Assembly: GCA_004017275.1 (NCBI GenBank)
Contig: SAKE01000007.1
Location: forward strand, 1-64,000
Direction of reading: 5' to 3'
Length of the DNA stretch: 64,000 nucleotides
Source of the DNA: Mesorhizobium sp.
GTDB taxonomy: Bacteria > Pseudomonadota > Alphaproteobacteria > Rhizobiales > Rhizobiaceae
The position numbers and the translations under genes are program-made. A model generated the notes under the pieces. It had not been told where the DNA came from and ran no database searches. It saw only the letters and a list, made by a program, of their open reading frames with translations. This document shows positions 51,489 to 60,957 of this stretch, in pieces (position 1 is the first letter of the stretch; every line of letters starts with the position of its first letter).

Positions 51489-52736
51489 TTAGAACTTGAT
51501 CTTGAGACCGCCCGAAATCGCCGTGACCAGATCGTTGCCGAAGTCGTAGCTGACTTCCTCGCCGGCCACATAGCCGTTCTCGCCAGCCACTGTCCCCGAA
51601 TGGCCGCTGGTCATTACGCCGATCGCACCAGCCAGACGAACCTCGATGTTGGGCTTGGGCGTAAAGGCGACGCCGCCGCCCAGTGTCCAGGTGTCGGTCT
51701 GCGAGCCATAGCCATGCGACGTACCACGATCCCAGGAAAGCTGGCTGGCAGCACTCCACTGATCGTTGAACTTGTGGCCGAGGCCGCCCGTGACGGTCCA
51801 CCCGTCGCGATACATCAGGTCCAGCGAGGTGATCTGGCCTGAATGGAGAGCATCACCCGTAACGCATGCCGCGGCGGGAGTACCTACGACGCAGATCGGA
51901 ACACTCTGCAGCAGGCTCCAATTGACCCACTTGAGCGAACCAAAGGCGAGCCAGTCTGGCGCAATGCCTGACTGCAATTTCAATTCGACCGTGTCCGGCA
52001 TGTACTGCGTCGCGCCGTAGATCGGCAGCACGACAAGGCCAACATGCGTCAAATCCAGCGAGCCCGAGATATTGTCGAGCTTGACCCGCGAATTGTAGAC
52101 CAGGCTGGCGCGCAATGCGATCTCGGGTATCTCGTAGGCGAGGCCGGCGCGCCAGCCCCAGCCGGTCCCCTTGAGGTCGACACGGCCGGTACCCTGGAAA
52201 CCCGGCACCAACGGCGACACCAGATCTTCCTTGAAACCATAGACTTCCTGATAGTACACGCCGCCGATGAAGCGAACCTGGCCTTTGCCGGCATCCATTT
52301 TGTAGGAACAAGTCGTGGCGTAGTTGTCGCTCTTGATGTCCGTTTCCATGTTGGATTCGGCGCCGGCCCACAGACCCGGATTTGTGTGCGCGCCCCAAGG
52401 CTGGGAATAGTCGAACATACAGTCGATGCCCTGGACAATCTGCGCCTTGACGCCGATCCGCGGCACCCAATAGCTCTCGCTGTCGTTCGCCGTGCTGCCG
52501 AGAAACGTTAAATTGCCGTCGCTCGGGTCAGTGTCCACACCATTCTTGAGTTTGCGCTGCGGCATGACGTAAGTCGCTTCGGCTTCCGTCGCGAACGGAG
52601 CCGGATCGAACAGAAGATCGATGTCGTAGCCACCGCGTTCGATGCCGCCGGCATGCGCCGAATTCATCGCTGTCCCGATCAAAGCCAGTGAAAAGCAGCC
52701 CGCCCCAAGCAGCGCTTTCAGTTTCAGAATAGTCAT
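51489..52736 (-). CDS. FadL/OMPP1-like outer membrane beta-barrel protein
   Basis: A 415-residue exported outer membrane protein. The signal peptide (about 1-29, ending NSAHA) leads to a FadL-type N-terminal GGIERGGYDIDLLFDP, where FadL family members begin. Alternating aromatic strands follow, and the chain ends with the terminal phenylalanine of SGGLKIKF required for barrel assembly. FadL-type channels take up fatty acids and other hydrophobic compounds. It carries four central cysteines, unusual for an outer membrane barrel. It is monocistronic, with its own terminator and a long upstream region. Confidence 0.85.
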   Translation of the reverse strand: MTILKLKALLGAGCFSLALIGTAMNSAHAGGIERGGYDIDLLFDPAPFATEAEATYVMPQRKLKNGVDTDPSDGNLTFLGSTANDSESYWVPRIGVKAQIVQGIDCMFDYSQPWGAHTNPGLWAGAESNMETDIKSDNYATTCSYKMDAGKGQVRFIGGVYYQEVYGFKEDLVSPLVPGFQGTGRVDLKGTGWGWRAGLAYEIPEIALRASLVYNSRVKLDNISGSLDLTHVGLVVLPIYGATQYMPDTVELKLQSGIAPDWLAFGSLKWVNWSLLQSVPICVVGTPAAACVTGDALHSGQITSLDLMYRDGWTVTGGLGHKFNDQWSAASQLSWDRGTSHGYGSQTDTWTLGGGVAFTPKPNIEVRLAGAIGVMTSGHSGTVAGENGYVAGEEVSYDFGNDLVTAISGGLKIKF

Positions 52737-53094
52737 GAAATGTCCTCCCCGAATTCGAGTGCATCAAGCTAGAACCAATTCAGGTTAACGGTGCAACAAC
52801 GAATTCATGGGCGTACATGTACATGTTCGCCAGGCGCATTTTCGACTTAATGCAACCGGATGCAACAACGCCGAAAAACGGCCCTTGGTGCGGGTCTCGT
52901 CCTCAAAAACGGAGAAAAACCACCCAAAAAGGCGTAAAAATAGTGCTTTTTCGAGGCCAAGAGCCCCATTGTTACATTATGGCAACAATGGGGCAAAAAC
53001 TTCCGTTTACGTCAACATTAACGCAACGGAATGTCTATTTTCGAGGCAGAAAGCCACCCATTTTAGAGGGCGCTAAAGTCCCGCGAATCTACCC
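52737..53094. other. Long upstream region of the FadL-like gene, with inverted repeat
   Basis: No convincing ORF lies in these 358 bp. A perfect 10-bp inverted repeat CCCCATTGTT (52964-52973) / AACAATGGGG (52984-52993) has a 10-bp spacer. Two related stretches, TTTTTCGAGGC (52949-52959) and ATTTTCGAGGC (53036-53046), are each followed by an A/G-rich run and an (A)CCCATT-like sequence. The segment is A+T-richer than its flanks. It is likely promoter and operator sequence for the porin, which is transcribed leftwards. Confidence 0.5.
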
Positions 53095-55878
53095 TCAGCC
53101 GGCGTCGCGAACCCTGGTCAACGCCACCGAAAGCCTGTCCTGCGCATCGCGGTATTCGGCGATCTTTTCACGCTCGGCGTCGACGATCTCGGCCGGCGCG
53201 CTGGCGACGAATCTTTCGTTCGACAGCTTCTTGTGCAGGCGCGCGATTTCCTCGGTCACCTTGGCCAGTTCCTTCTGCAGCCGTGCAGCCTCGGCGGCGA
53301 GATCGATCAGGCTGCCAAGCGGCAGGCAGATCGTCGCCTCGTTGAGCACGATCTGCGCCGAACCCTTTGGCGCGACGTCGGCCAGCGAGATGTCGCCGAC
53401 CCGCGCCAGCCGCTTGACCGCCGACTCCTCGCGAACAAGCCGTTCGCGGGTCACGTTGTTGGCGCCGACCACGACCAGCGGTGCGATGGCCGCCGGCGGC
53501 ACGTTCATCTCGGAGCGCACCGAGCGGATGCCGGAGACGAGGTCGACCAGCCAGTTGATGTCGGCGGCCGCCTCGGCATCCTCGAAGTCCGGCGACGGCC
53601 ATGCGGCATGGCACAGCAGCGACGACCGTTCCTTGCCTTCGCCTGCGGTCTGCGCCCACAGTTCCTCGGTCATGAACGGCATCATCGGATGCAACAGCTT
53701 GTAGATCTCGTCGAGCACGAAAGCGACGCAGGCGCGGCTTTCGGCCTTGGCCGCCTCGTCGGTGCCCATGAACACCGGCTTCAGCAGTTCCAGGTACCAG
53801 TCGCAGAACAGGTTCCAGACGAAGCGGTAGGCAGCACCCGCCGCCTCGTTGAAGCGGTATGAGGTGATGCCGTCGGTGATCTCGCGCGCGGCCCGCGTCA
53901 GCTCGGTGAGTATCCAGCGGTTGACCGCCAGCTTGGCGTCGTTCAGCCAGAAATCGTCATTGCGCGCGACCTCGTTCATTTCGGCGAAGCGCGTGGCGTT
54001 CCACAGCTTGGTGCCGAAATTGCGATAGCCGGCGATGCGCGCCGGGTCTAGCTTCACGTCGCGGCCCTGCGCCGCCATTACCGTCAGCGTGAAGCGCAGC
54101 GCATCGGCGCCGTATTCGTCGATGAGGTCGAGCGGATCGATGACGTTGCCTTTCGACTTCGACATCTTGGCGCCGTTCTTGTCGCGCACCAGCGCATGGA
54201 CATAGACGGTGTGGAACGGCTCCTCGTCCATGAAATGCAGGCCCATCATCATCATGCGGGCGACCCAGAAGAAGATGATGTCGAAGCCAGTCACCAGCAC
54301 GTCGGTCTGGTAATAAGTCTTCAGCTCGGGCGTTTCATCGGGCCAACCCAGCGTCGAAAACGGCCACAGCGCCGACGAGAACCAGGTGTCCAGCACATCC
54401 TCGTCGCGGGTCAGGATCTCGCCCGGCTGAAAATTCTCGAGCTTGTCCTCGACCCAGGCCTTCCACGGCCCTTCCAGCGCCAGATAATATTCGATCGCCG
54501 CACCAAGGGCCTCCTCCTCGGTCTTCTCGACGAAGACACGCCCGTCCGGCCCGTACCAGGCCGGGATCTGGTGACCCCACCAGAGCTGACGCGAGATGCA
54601 CCAGGGCTGGATGTTCTCCATCCAGTCGAAATAGGTCTTTTCCCAGTTCTTCGGCACGAAGTTCGTGCGGCCCTCGCGCACCGAGGCGATCGCCGGCTTG
54701 GCCAGTTCCGCCGCATTCGCGTACCACTGCTCGGTCAGGAACGGCTCGATCGGCACGCCGCCGCGGTCGCCATGCGGCACGGCGTGGCGATGCGGCTCGA
54801 CCTTTTCGAGGAAGCCGCCTTCTTCCATCAGCTCGACGATCTTCTTGCGCGCGACGAAACGGTCGAGGCCGTCGAGCTGATTCCAGACCGCCTGGCGCTC
54901 CGGCGTCACCTCGATATCGGCGAGAAAATCCTCGTTGTCCTTGAGGCTTACCGCCGCCTCGGTGGTCAGGATGTTGATTGCCGGCAGCTTGTGGCGCTTG
55001 CCGACCTCGAAGTCGTTGAAGTCGTGCGCCGGCGTGATCTTGACCGCGCCCGAGCCTTTTTCCGGATCGGAATACTCATCCGCCACCACGGGAATCTTGC
55101 GGCCGACGATCGGCAGGACGATGTTCTTGCCGACCAGATGCCGGAAACGCTCATCGTCAGGGTGCACGGCGACGGCCGTGTCGCCCAGCATCGTCTCGGG
55201 ACGTGTCGTCGCCACGGTGATGAAGGTTTTTGGGTTTTCCGGGTCGAAGACCTGGCCTTCGATGGGATAACGGAAGTGCCAGAGGTTGCCATTGACCTCC
55301 TGCTGCTCGACCTCGAGATCGGAGATCGCCGTCAACAGCTTGGGGTCCCAGTTCACGAGACGTTTGTCCTTGTAGATCAGCCCTTCCTTGTAGAGCGTGA
55401 CGAACACTTCCAGCACCGCCTTGGACAGGCCTTCATCCATGGTGAAGCGTTCGCGTGACCAGTCGGCCGAGGCGCCGAGCCGCTTCAACTGGTTGAAGAT
55501 GGCGCCGCCGGATTCGGCCTTCCACTCCCACACTTTCTCGATGAACTGTTCGCGGGTCAGGTCGCGGCGATGGATCTGCTTTTCCATCAGCTGGCGCTCG
55601 ACCACCATCTGCGTGGCGATGCCGGCATGGTCCATGCCCGGCTGCCACAAGACGTTCTTGCCGCGCATGCGCTCGAAGCGCACCAATATGTCCTGCAGCG
55701 TGTTGTTGAGCGCGTGGCCCATATGCAGCGAGCCGGTGACGTTCGGCGGCGGGATGACGATGGTGAAGGCCTCCGCCCCCTCCTCGGCCCCGGCACCAGC
55801 GCGAAACGCGTCGGCCTCTTCCCAGACTTTGGCGATCTTCGGCTCGACGGTTTTTGCGTCGTAGGTCTTTTCAAGCAT
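53095..55878 (-). CDS. valS: Valine--tRNA ligase
   Basis: A 927-residue class I synthetase. The HIGH motif lies in PPNVTGSLHMGHALNNT (about 45-61), a CP1 editing domain follows (about 150-400), and KMSKS is exact in NGAKMSKSKGNVIDP. The anticodon-binding domain and the C-terminal coiled coil (LAAEAARLQKELAKVTEEIA) complete the protein. The ATG at 55878 opens the conserved MLEKTYDAKTVEPKIAKVWE; longer frames add nothing. popZ is upstream on the same strand, with a terminator between. Confidence 0.96.
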   Translation of the reverse strand: MLEKTYDAKTVEPKIAKVWEEADAFRAGAGAEEGAEAFTIVIPPPNVTGSLHMGHALNNTLQDILVRFERMRGKNVLWQPGMDHAGIATQMVVERQLMEKQIHRRDLTREQFIEKVWEWKAESGGAIFNQLKRLGASADWSRERFTMDEGLSKAVLEVFVTLYKEGLIYKDKRLVNWDPKLLTAISDLEVEQQEVNGNLWHFRYPIEGQVFDPENPKTFITVATTRPETMLGDTAVAVHPDDERFRHLVGKNIVLPIVGRKIPVVADEYSDPEKGSGAVKITPAHDFNDFEVGKRHKLPAINILTTEAAVSLKDNEDFLADIEVTPERQAVWNQLDGLDRFVARKKIVELMEEGGFLEKVEPHRHAVPHGDRGGVPIEPFLTEQWYANAAELAKPAIASVREGRTNFVPKNWEKTYFDWMENIQPWCISRQLWWGHQIPAWYGPDGRVFVEKTEEEALGAAIEYYLALEGPWKAWVEDKLENFQPGEILTRDEDVLDTWFSSALWPFSTLGWPDETPELKTYYQTDVLVTGFDIIFFWVARMMMMGLHFMDEEPFHTVYVHALVRDKNGAKMSKSKGNVIDPLDLIDEYGADALRFTLTVMAAQGRDVKLDPARIAGYRNFGTKLWNATRFAEMNEVARNDDFWLNDAKLAVNRWILTELTRAAREITDGITSYRFNEAAGAAYRFVWNLFCDWYLELLKPVFMGTDEAAKAESRACVAFVLDEIYKLLHPMMPFMTEELWAQTAGEGKERSSLLCHAAWPSPDFEDAEAAADINWLVDLVSGIRSVRSEMNVPPAAIAPLVVVGANNVTRERLVREESAVKRLARVGDISLADVAPKGSAQIVLNEATICLPLGSLIDLAAEAARLQKELAKVTEEIARLHKKLSNERFVASAPAEIVDAEREKIAEYRDAQDRLSVALTRVRDAG

Positions 55879-56071
55879 GGGAAAATGGTCCGCGCTGTCG
55901 GGAGTTTTGCTGGTCCGGTGTAAATCGGAAGGTTTTGGCCAAGTCAACCGCAAGCGCTGTCTCGGACCCTCACAAGCAAATAGGCGTGGCCTTGGTCATT
56001 TCAACGGAAAGCGATCCGTCGTCCTGCCTACACGTGCCAACGCCGCTGTAACCAGCGCGAGCTGACCTCAC

Positions 56072-56100
56072 AAAAGGAAACGGCGCCACGAGGGCGCCGG
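56072..56100 (-). terminator. Terminator after popZ
   Basis: Minus-strand CGGCGCC and GGCGCCG form a 7-bp stem around CTCGT, followed by TTTCCTTTTG. It lies 25 bp beyond the popZ stop, so valS probably has its own promoter in 55879-56070. Confidence 0.75.
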
Positions 56101-56124
56101 CTCTTCTGGCAATCGATATGAAGA

Positions 56125-56946
56125 CTACTGCGCGCCACGCGCCACGCGCTCGATCTCCTCGCGCACCAGCCTTTCGACCAGTGTCGGCAGATTGTTGTCC
56201 AGCCAATCCTGCAACATCGGCCGCAGCATCTCTTCGGCCATCTCGTCGAATGTCTTCTTGCTGCGGCTGGCAAACGCATCGGAAAGCTCACCGAAGGCGG
56301 CTGCGACCTGCCGGCCGGTGTGCTCGGAAACGATCGCCGGACGCGGCGCGTCGCTGGTCGCCACCGGTCGCACCACGCTTGCATCCGGACTGGACGGCTC
56401 GACGGCTGCTTTCGCAGTCGGCTCGTCTCTTGGAAGCTCCACCGGCGGCTGGGCAACCGGCTTGCGTGCCTCGCTCCTGTCAGGCACCGCCCTCGCCTGC
56501 TCACCAACCGCGGCGATCTCGCGCCGCCAATCGGCAATGGGAGCCTCGGCAGCAACGACAGGACGCGGTACTGGTGCGTCGACAGTGGCCGGCTCGGCGG
56601 CAACGCGGGCGCTGACCTCGGCAAGTGTCATCGACGGCTTTGCCGGGGCGGGATCGGGGCGCGCCGGCGTTTCCACACGCGCGGCCGGCTCGGCGGCCGG
56701 CGACTGTGCCCGGACTTCCGCCAGCGTGACCGGCTTCCTGGCTTCGGGAGCGGCATGCAGGTCGGCACGGAATGCCTCGACGTCGGGAACTGGATCGGCG
56801 CTCGACGCCCGCTCCGGATTCCGGCTGAACTCATCCGGGTCGCCCGGCTGCTTGCGGCCGCCGTCGCTGTCCTCGATGATCCGCCTGATGGAAGCCAGTA
56901 TCTCTTCCATGGAAGGTTCGCGCTGTGCGCTGCTTGCCGTTGCCAT
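56125..56946 (-). CDS. popZ: Polar organizing protein PopZ (DUF2497)
   Basis: A 273-residue PopZ. The short conserved N-terminal helix EPSMEEILASIRRIIED (10-26) recruits client proteins. The middle (about 30-200) is a Pro/Ala/Glu-rich intrinsically disordered linker. The C-terminal oligomerisation helices include KKTFDEMAEEMLRPMLQDWL and NLPTLVERLVREEIERVAR. PopZ forms polar condensates anchoring chromosome origins and signalling proteins in alphaproteobacteria; in Rhizobiales it marks the growing pole. The ATG at 56946 is preferred over 56994, which adds a non-conserved lead. Confidence 0.92.
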   Translation of the reverse strand: MATASSAQREPSMEEILASIRRIIEDSDGGRKQPGDPDEFSRNPERASSADPVPDVEAFRADLHAAPEARKPVTLAEVRAQSPAAEPAARVETPARPDPAPAKPSMTLAEVSARVAAEPATVDAPVPRPVVAAEAPIADWRREIAAVGEQARAVPDRSEARKPVAQPPVELPRDEPTAKAAVEPSSPDASVVRPVATSDAPRPAIVSEHTGRQVAAAFGELSDAFASRSKKTFDEMAEEMLRPMLQDWLDNNLPTLVERLVREEIERVARGAQ

Positions 56947-57147
56947 CGTCACATCCGCCGCCTTTGTGACCCCTGTGGATTTCCGCTCCGGCAAAGCCGG
57001 AACGAATCATGGCGACAGCGTAACCGACGGATCGCCGTACGAGAATCCCCAATCTGGGGACTTGTGGGATTTCAACAGATTAGGGTGATCTCGAACGCGA
57101 GAGCTGCGGAGCAAGAAATCCGCTCAAACAGTGAGAGCCGAACGCCC

Positions 57148-58539
57148 TCAGCGGCCGTCCGGCGTGCGCAGTCCGTACCACTTGTCCTTGACCGCGTTGT
57201 AATGCTCTTCAGGCTTGTATTTAGCCACCTGCAGGCCAAGGCCGTCGACGGACAGGCGGCCGGTCGCCTGCAGGATGGCATAGCTCGCCACCACCACGTC
57301 ATGCTCATAGCCGGCCTGGTTGATCTGGGCCGTGATGACCGCCGCCTGTGCGTTGAGGACGTCGAGCGTGGTGCGCTGGCCGACATTGCGTTCTTCGATG
57401 ACGCCGTTCAGCGCCAGCTTGGCGGCCTCGATCACCTGCCTGTTGGCCGTCAGCTGCTGCTGCGCGGCGGTGTACTCGGTCCAGGCGGCGGTGACGGCCT
57501 GGCGCACCTGATCGCGGCTGACGTCAACCTCGATGCGCGCCTGGCTGAGCGATTCCTTGTCCCGGCGCACGACGGCCGAGTTTCGGCCGCCCGAATAGAT
57601 CGGGATGGTCAGCGTTGCCCCGACACTGGCCGAATTGGTCGTGCCGTCCTGCGAATTGACGCCCGGCAAGGGTGAGGTGTTGCGATAGGCGCTCGAAACA
57701 CCGGCGGAGGCCGACAATTGCGGCAGCAACGCACCTTCGGCCGACTTCACCGAAAACGCCGCGGCGTCGACAAGATGCTGGGTGGCGAGAATAGCCGGAT
57801 GCTCGTTCGAGGCCACGCCGACGGCGGCGGCAAGGCTCGACGGCAACAGCTTTGCCACCGGTGAAGCGGCCTTGAGCTTGCCCGGTTCGTCGCCAACGAT
57901 CTGGCGATAGGCTGCGGCACTTGCCAGCGCCTGCGCCCGCGCAGCACTCAGCGACGCCACAGCGGCGGCGCGCGAAGCGTCGGCCTGTGCCACGTCGGTG
58001 CGCGTGCCTTCACCAACCTCGAATCGCGAACGCGCCGCGCGCGCCGTTTCGGTCAGGAATTGCAGGTTCTGTTCCGTCAGCACGGCGACCTGCCGGTCGC
58101 GAATCACGTTCATATACGCCTGGGCCGCGCTGAACAGCGTGTTCTCTTCGGTGTTGCGCAGGCTTTCGACCGATGCGCGAACCTGCGCTTCGGCGGCAGC
58201 GACATTGTTCCTGGTCTGAAAGCCGTCGAACAGCGTCTGATTGATCTGGACGCCAAAATTGCCGGTCGTCAGCCGCACACTTTGATTCGTGCCGTTGAGA
58301 TGGCTGCTGGAATAGTCGATATTCGCCGAGCCTGTGACAGTCGGGCGCCAGCCCGACTTGGCGATGGCGACACCCTCATCGGTGACACGAACGCCGACGC
58401 GGGCCGAATTCAGCGAGGAATTGTACTGATAGGCCTTTGCAAGAGCGCCGGAGATGCTTTCGGCCGAAGCGGCCAGTGGGGACAGCATGGTCGCCGAAAC
58501 GAGGACGGCGGTGAAAAGTGATTTGCGTACAGACGGCAC
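57148..58539 (-). CDS. tolC: TolC-family outer membrane efflux/secretion channel
   Basis: A 463-residue TolC-like protein. A GTG start at 58539 with GAGGG upstream gives a clean signal peptide (residues 1-27, ending PLAASAES); an upstream ATG at 58620 would bury it. Two outer membrane factor repeats follow, each with long coiled-coil helices (DVAQADASRAAAVASLSAAR and ATRQ-type stretches such as QVRQAVTAAWTEYTAAQQQL) and small beta-strand regions. It forms the trimeric exit duct for type I secretion or multidrug pumps. The order PIMT-tolC-popZ-valS is common in this order of bacteria. Confidence 0.93.
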   Translation of the reverse strand: MPSVRKSLFTAVLVSATMLSPLAASAESISGALAKAYQYNSSLNSARVGVRVTDEGVAIAKSGWRPTVTGSANIDYSSSHLNGTNQSVRLTTGNFGVQINQTLFDGFQTRNNVAAAEAQVRASVESLRNTEENTLFSAAQAYMNVIRDRQVAVLTEQNLQFLTETARAARSRFEVGEGTRTDVAQADASRAAAVASLSAARAQALASAAAYRQIVGDEPGKLKAASPVAKLLPSSLAAAVGVASNEHPAILATQHLVDAAAFSVKSAEGALLPQLSASAGVSSAYRNTSPLPGVNSQDGTTNSASVGATLTIPIYSGGRNSAVVRRDKESLSQARIEVDVSRDQVRQAVTAAWTEYTAAQQQLTANRQVIEAAKLALNGVIEERNVGQRTTLDVLNAQAAVITAQINQAGYEHDVVVASYAILQATGRLSVDGLGLQVAKYKPEEHYNAVKDKWYGLRTPDGR

Positions 58540-58724
58540 GGTGTATCCCTCATTCGTTTTCCATGGGAACCACGCCGCGCCAGCTTCTCTTTTTTGAGCA
58601 GACGGCACCGCGTGTTTCAATGTTCCCTGCTGCTCAGCCCCAAAGTGCCCCCAGTTTGCGGATCAGCAACGATTGTTCAAACGCAAGCGACCATGACAAA
58701 GCCTCTCCTGCAAGGCCAAATCAT

Positions 58725-59393
58725 TCAGAATTCGAAGGCACGAATGCGTTCAAACCCCGGTAGTGGCTTAATTGCCGCATTAAATGCGCGTCTTCCGGTT
58801 ACAACCCCCCCGGCCTTAAAAAAAAGTCGGGCCACGCCGGAATTGCCCTGCCCCTCGACGGCGACGAGTCGGCCGCCTTCGGCAAGCTGGTCTAGCAGCG
58901 GTGCCGGGACTTCCGCGACGCTGCCGCCGACGAAGATGACATCGTAAGGCGCCTGGGCAGCATGCCCTTGCGCCAGCGGCCCCTGGACGACGGTCACATT
59001 GCCGCAGCCCAACGACGAAAGCGTCGATCTGGCGGTCTCCGCCAGCGCCGAATCGTTCTCAAGCGCCACCACGGACCCGGCCAGCCGCGACAGGATGGCC
59101 GAGGCGTAGCCCGTGCCGCAGCCGACATCGAGCGCCGAATCCGTCCGGTTGATTTCAGCCAGCTGCATAAGCTTGGCCAGCGGCGAGGCTTCCATGAGGT
59201 AGCGCGCGCCGTCCGCACCCGCGGCAATGCGGATGTCCTCGTCGATATAGGCGAGATCGCGTTGGGCGGGGCCGACAAAGACCTCTCTTGGCACGACAAG
59301 CATGGCTTCGAGCAGCGGCGCACTGGTCACATCGGTGGTGCGCACCTGGCCGTCGACCATCTTGACGCGAAGCTCGGAGAAATCAGCGCTCAT
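58725..59393 (-). CDS. PIMT-type methyltransferase (second in window)
   Basis: A 222-residue SAM methyltransferase annotated in relatives as protein-L-isoaspartate O-methyltransferase. Motif I is SALDVGCGTGYASAILSRL, preceded by PREVFVGPAQRDLAYIDEDI, the family's N-terminal block. Motif II is APYDVIFVGGSVAEVPAPLL. It differs from pcm at 31441 in the substrate-loop region (DGARYLMEASPLAKLMQLA). The ATG at 59393 starts the conserved N terminus; longer frames run through tRNA-Cys and cannot be coding. It lies upstream of tolC. Confidence 0.85.
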   Translation of the reverse strand: MSADFSELRVKMVDGQVRTTDVTSAPLLEAMLVVPREVFVGPAQRDLAYIDEDIRIAAGADGARYLMEASPLAKLMQLAEINRTDSALDVGCGTGYASAILSRLAGSVVALENDSALAETARSTLSSLGCGNVTVVQGPLAQGHAAQAPYDVIFVGGSVAEVPAPLLDQLAEGGRLVAVEGQGNSGVARLFFKAGGVVTGRRAFNAAIKPLPGFERIRAFEF

Positions 59394-59483
59394 GTTCCAA
59401 CCAATCCGCTTGCCGCGCCAGAACCGCGGTTCATTATGTCGGAACTTCAGGCCCCCGGCGCTACTGCGCGGGGACCCGGGCAT

Positions 59484-59557
59484 TGGAGGCCTCGCCCGGA
59501 ATCGAACCGGGGTGCAAGGATTTGCAGTCCTCTGCGTAACCACTCCGCCACGAGGCC
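59484..59557 (-). tRNA. tRNA-Cys (GCA anticodon)
   Basis: A 74-nt gene on the minus strand with encoded CCA. The acceptor GGCCTCG pairs with CGAGGCC, the discriminator is U, and GGACTGCAAATCC gives anticodon GCA in the anticodon arm. The T arm is CCGGTTCGATTCCGG. Confidence 0.95.
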
Positions 59558-59824
59558 TCGTTGCTCCCGGCGTTCCACCCGGTTCCAATAGGTTGCGGCG
59601 AAAATGCCGTCAAGCGGCCACCGTGCATTCCGAACGGTTTCCTCGCCAGCGCGCAAAGCCATGCACCTGGCAACTGTGGCACAAGACGTCCGGTTCGTCC
59701 CCGTCGCAGTGCGCGCCGCTGTCGCTGCATGACGTGGCAAGGCTTGCCTCAGCCGAGGCGTTTCTCAAGCAGATCTGCGAGCCATTGGAAGTGCACGCCG
59801 CCCGCTGACGCGCGCCACCTTGCT

Positions 59825-60091
59825 CTATCGATCGTCATTCGGCCGGCGGCGCCGTTCCCACCAGATGACAAAGCGGCGCCTGTGGCGCCGCACCAGCGCG
59901 AATTCGTAGGACAGCACCAGCAATCCGAGCGGGACCATCCAGAAGCCGAGGATCGGCAGGAAACCGAGGATGCCACCGATGGTCAGCAGGATGCCGATGG
60001 TGATTCTGGACCCGCGCGAGCGCGGCATTTTGAACTCGCGCCCGAAAACCGAGATTTTCCGTGCCGGCATCTGATCGTCTTGTGCTGTCAT
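59825..60091 (-). CDS. PGPGW-like small transmembrane protein
   Basis: An 88-residue protein with two hydrophobic segments packed together (GSRITIGILLTIGGILGFLP and ILGFWMVPLGLLVLSYEFAL), typical of the putative transmembrane PGPGW family. It then ends in a strongly basic tail (VRRHRRRFVIWWERRRR). Start is uncertain: ATG at 60091 is chosen, with 60112 and 60130 as alternatives and no strong ribosome site for any. The 59558-59824 gap has only a weak cysteine-containing frame. Confidence 0.65.
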   Translation of the reverse strand: MTAQDDQMPARKISVFGREFKMPRSRGSRITIGILLTIGGILGFLPILGFWMVPLGLLVLSYEFALVRRHRRRFVIWWERRRRPNDDR

Positions 60092-60314
60092 CGTCTTGAA
60101 AGATTGACCCATTTGATCGTTCGAAAGCATGCTTGAACCAAAGCCGCGGCCGCGCTTTCGGTTCCATATCCCTGCCAAGACCGCTAATATGAGGGCATCC
60201 CTCGTCGATTGCGAGAAACGCCTGCGCGAAAAAGCCTCGGAAAAATGCGAAAAGCTCCTTTGCAAAGCCGAAAAGGGCAGCTATAGGCTGCGCCACTCAC
60301 ATAAGAGCATCCGT

Positions 60315-60389
60315 TCCCCGGTAGCTCAGTGGTAGAGCAACCGGCTGTTAACCGGTTGGTCGCTGGTTCGAATCCGGCCCGGGGAGCCA
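60315..60389 (+). tRNA. tRNA-Asn (GUU anticodon)
   Basis: A 75-nt gene with encoded CCA. The acceptor TCCCCGG pairs with CCGGGGA. The anticodon arm ACCGGCTGTTAACCGGT gives GTT. The T arm is CTGGTTCGAATCCGG. The D arm AGCTCAGTGGTAGAGC is canonical. Confidence 0.95.
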
Positions 60390-60544
60390 ATCTTTTCAAT
60401 GATCTGAAGGATTTGGAGCGTACGCAAATTTGCGCATGCTCTCGGCTGGGCTAGATCTATCCGGATCGATTCCACTTTGCTTCGAGTTCAGCGCCGGCCT
60501 CGCTACCGCTATCTCGGCAGCCTCATCATCGCGCGTGCCGCCGG

Positions 60545-60703
60545 TCAGGACTTCTTGTCGCCGTTTGGATTGGGTACCGGCGCCTCTCGCACGTCTCGCG
60601 GTGGCGGATCGAGATGTCGAAGGTCTGGCGGTGCTTCTTTGTCCCGACGTTGGACCTTCTCCGGTTCGGGCTGCGATGGCGGTTCTTTGATCTTGTTTGC
60701 CAT
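60545..60703 (-). CDS. Possible small proline-rich hydrophilic protein
   Basis: A 52-residue frame (MANKIKEPPSQPEPEKV at the start, ending NPNGDKKS) with about 23 per cent proline and many charged residues, suggesting a disordered small protein. Composition is coherent to the end and the stop is well placed, which favours a real gene; the ribosome site (ACTGGATT) is weak. No family is known to me. Confidence 0.45.
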   Translation of the reverse strand: MANKIKEPPSQPEPEKVQRRDKEAPPDLRHLDPPPRDVREAPVPNPNGDKKS

Positions 60704-60798
60704 AATCCAGTTAACCGGACCGCCGGTCTCTTGTTCCGTTATGGAGCCGGAAAACTGAAAGTCAGGGGAACCGGGGGCGTTGAAGAGCGTTCCCTCGC

Positions 60799-60957
60799 AT
60801 GCTCAAAAAGATCGCCTTTGCCGCTGTGCTGTTCCAGGTCGCCGTCTTCTCGGCTCTTCTAACTCAGACGATCCTCTTTGCGTCATCTACAGCCAGCCAG
60901 GCCGCGAACGTGCAGCTCGGGGCGTCCGTTGACCCACGAGGCGCGGAGAATGACTGA
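60799..60957 (+). CDS. Possible small exported or membrane peptide
   Basis: A 52-residue frame with a signal-like N terminus (MLKKIAFAAVLFQVAVFSAL) and a short polar tail ending RGAENDstop. Lys-Lys followed by a long hydrophobic stretch is a typical export start. No clear ribosome site is visible apart from GAAGAG about 13-18 nt upstream, and there is no family match. Confidence 0.4.
   Translation: MLKKIAFAAVLFQVAVFSALLTQTILFASSTASQAANVQLGASVDPRGAEND

Noticed and set aside
59623..59808. Possible 61-residue cysteine-containing ORF downstream of tRNA-Cys
   Set aside because: GTG start with no ribosome site, no family resemblance and several competing frames; not enough to call a gene.
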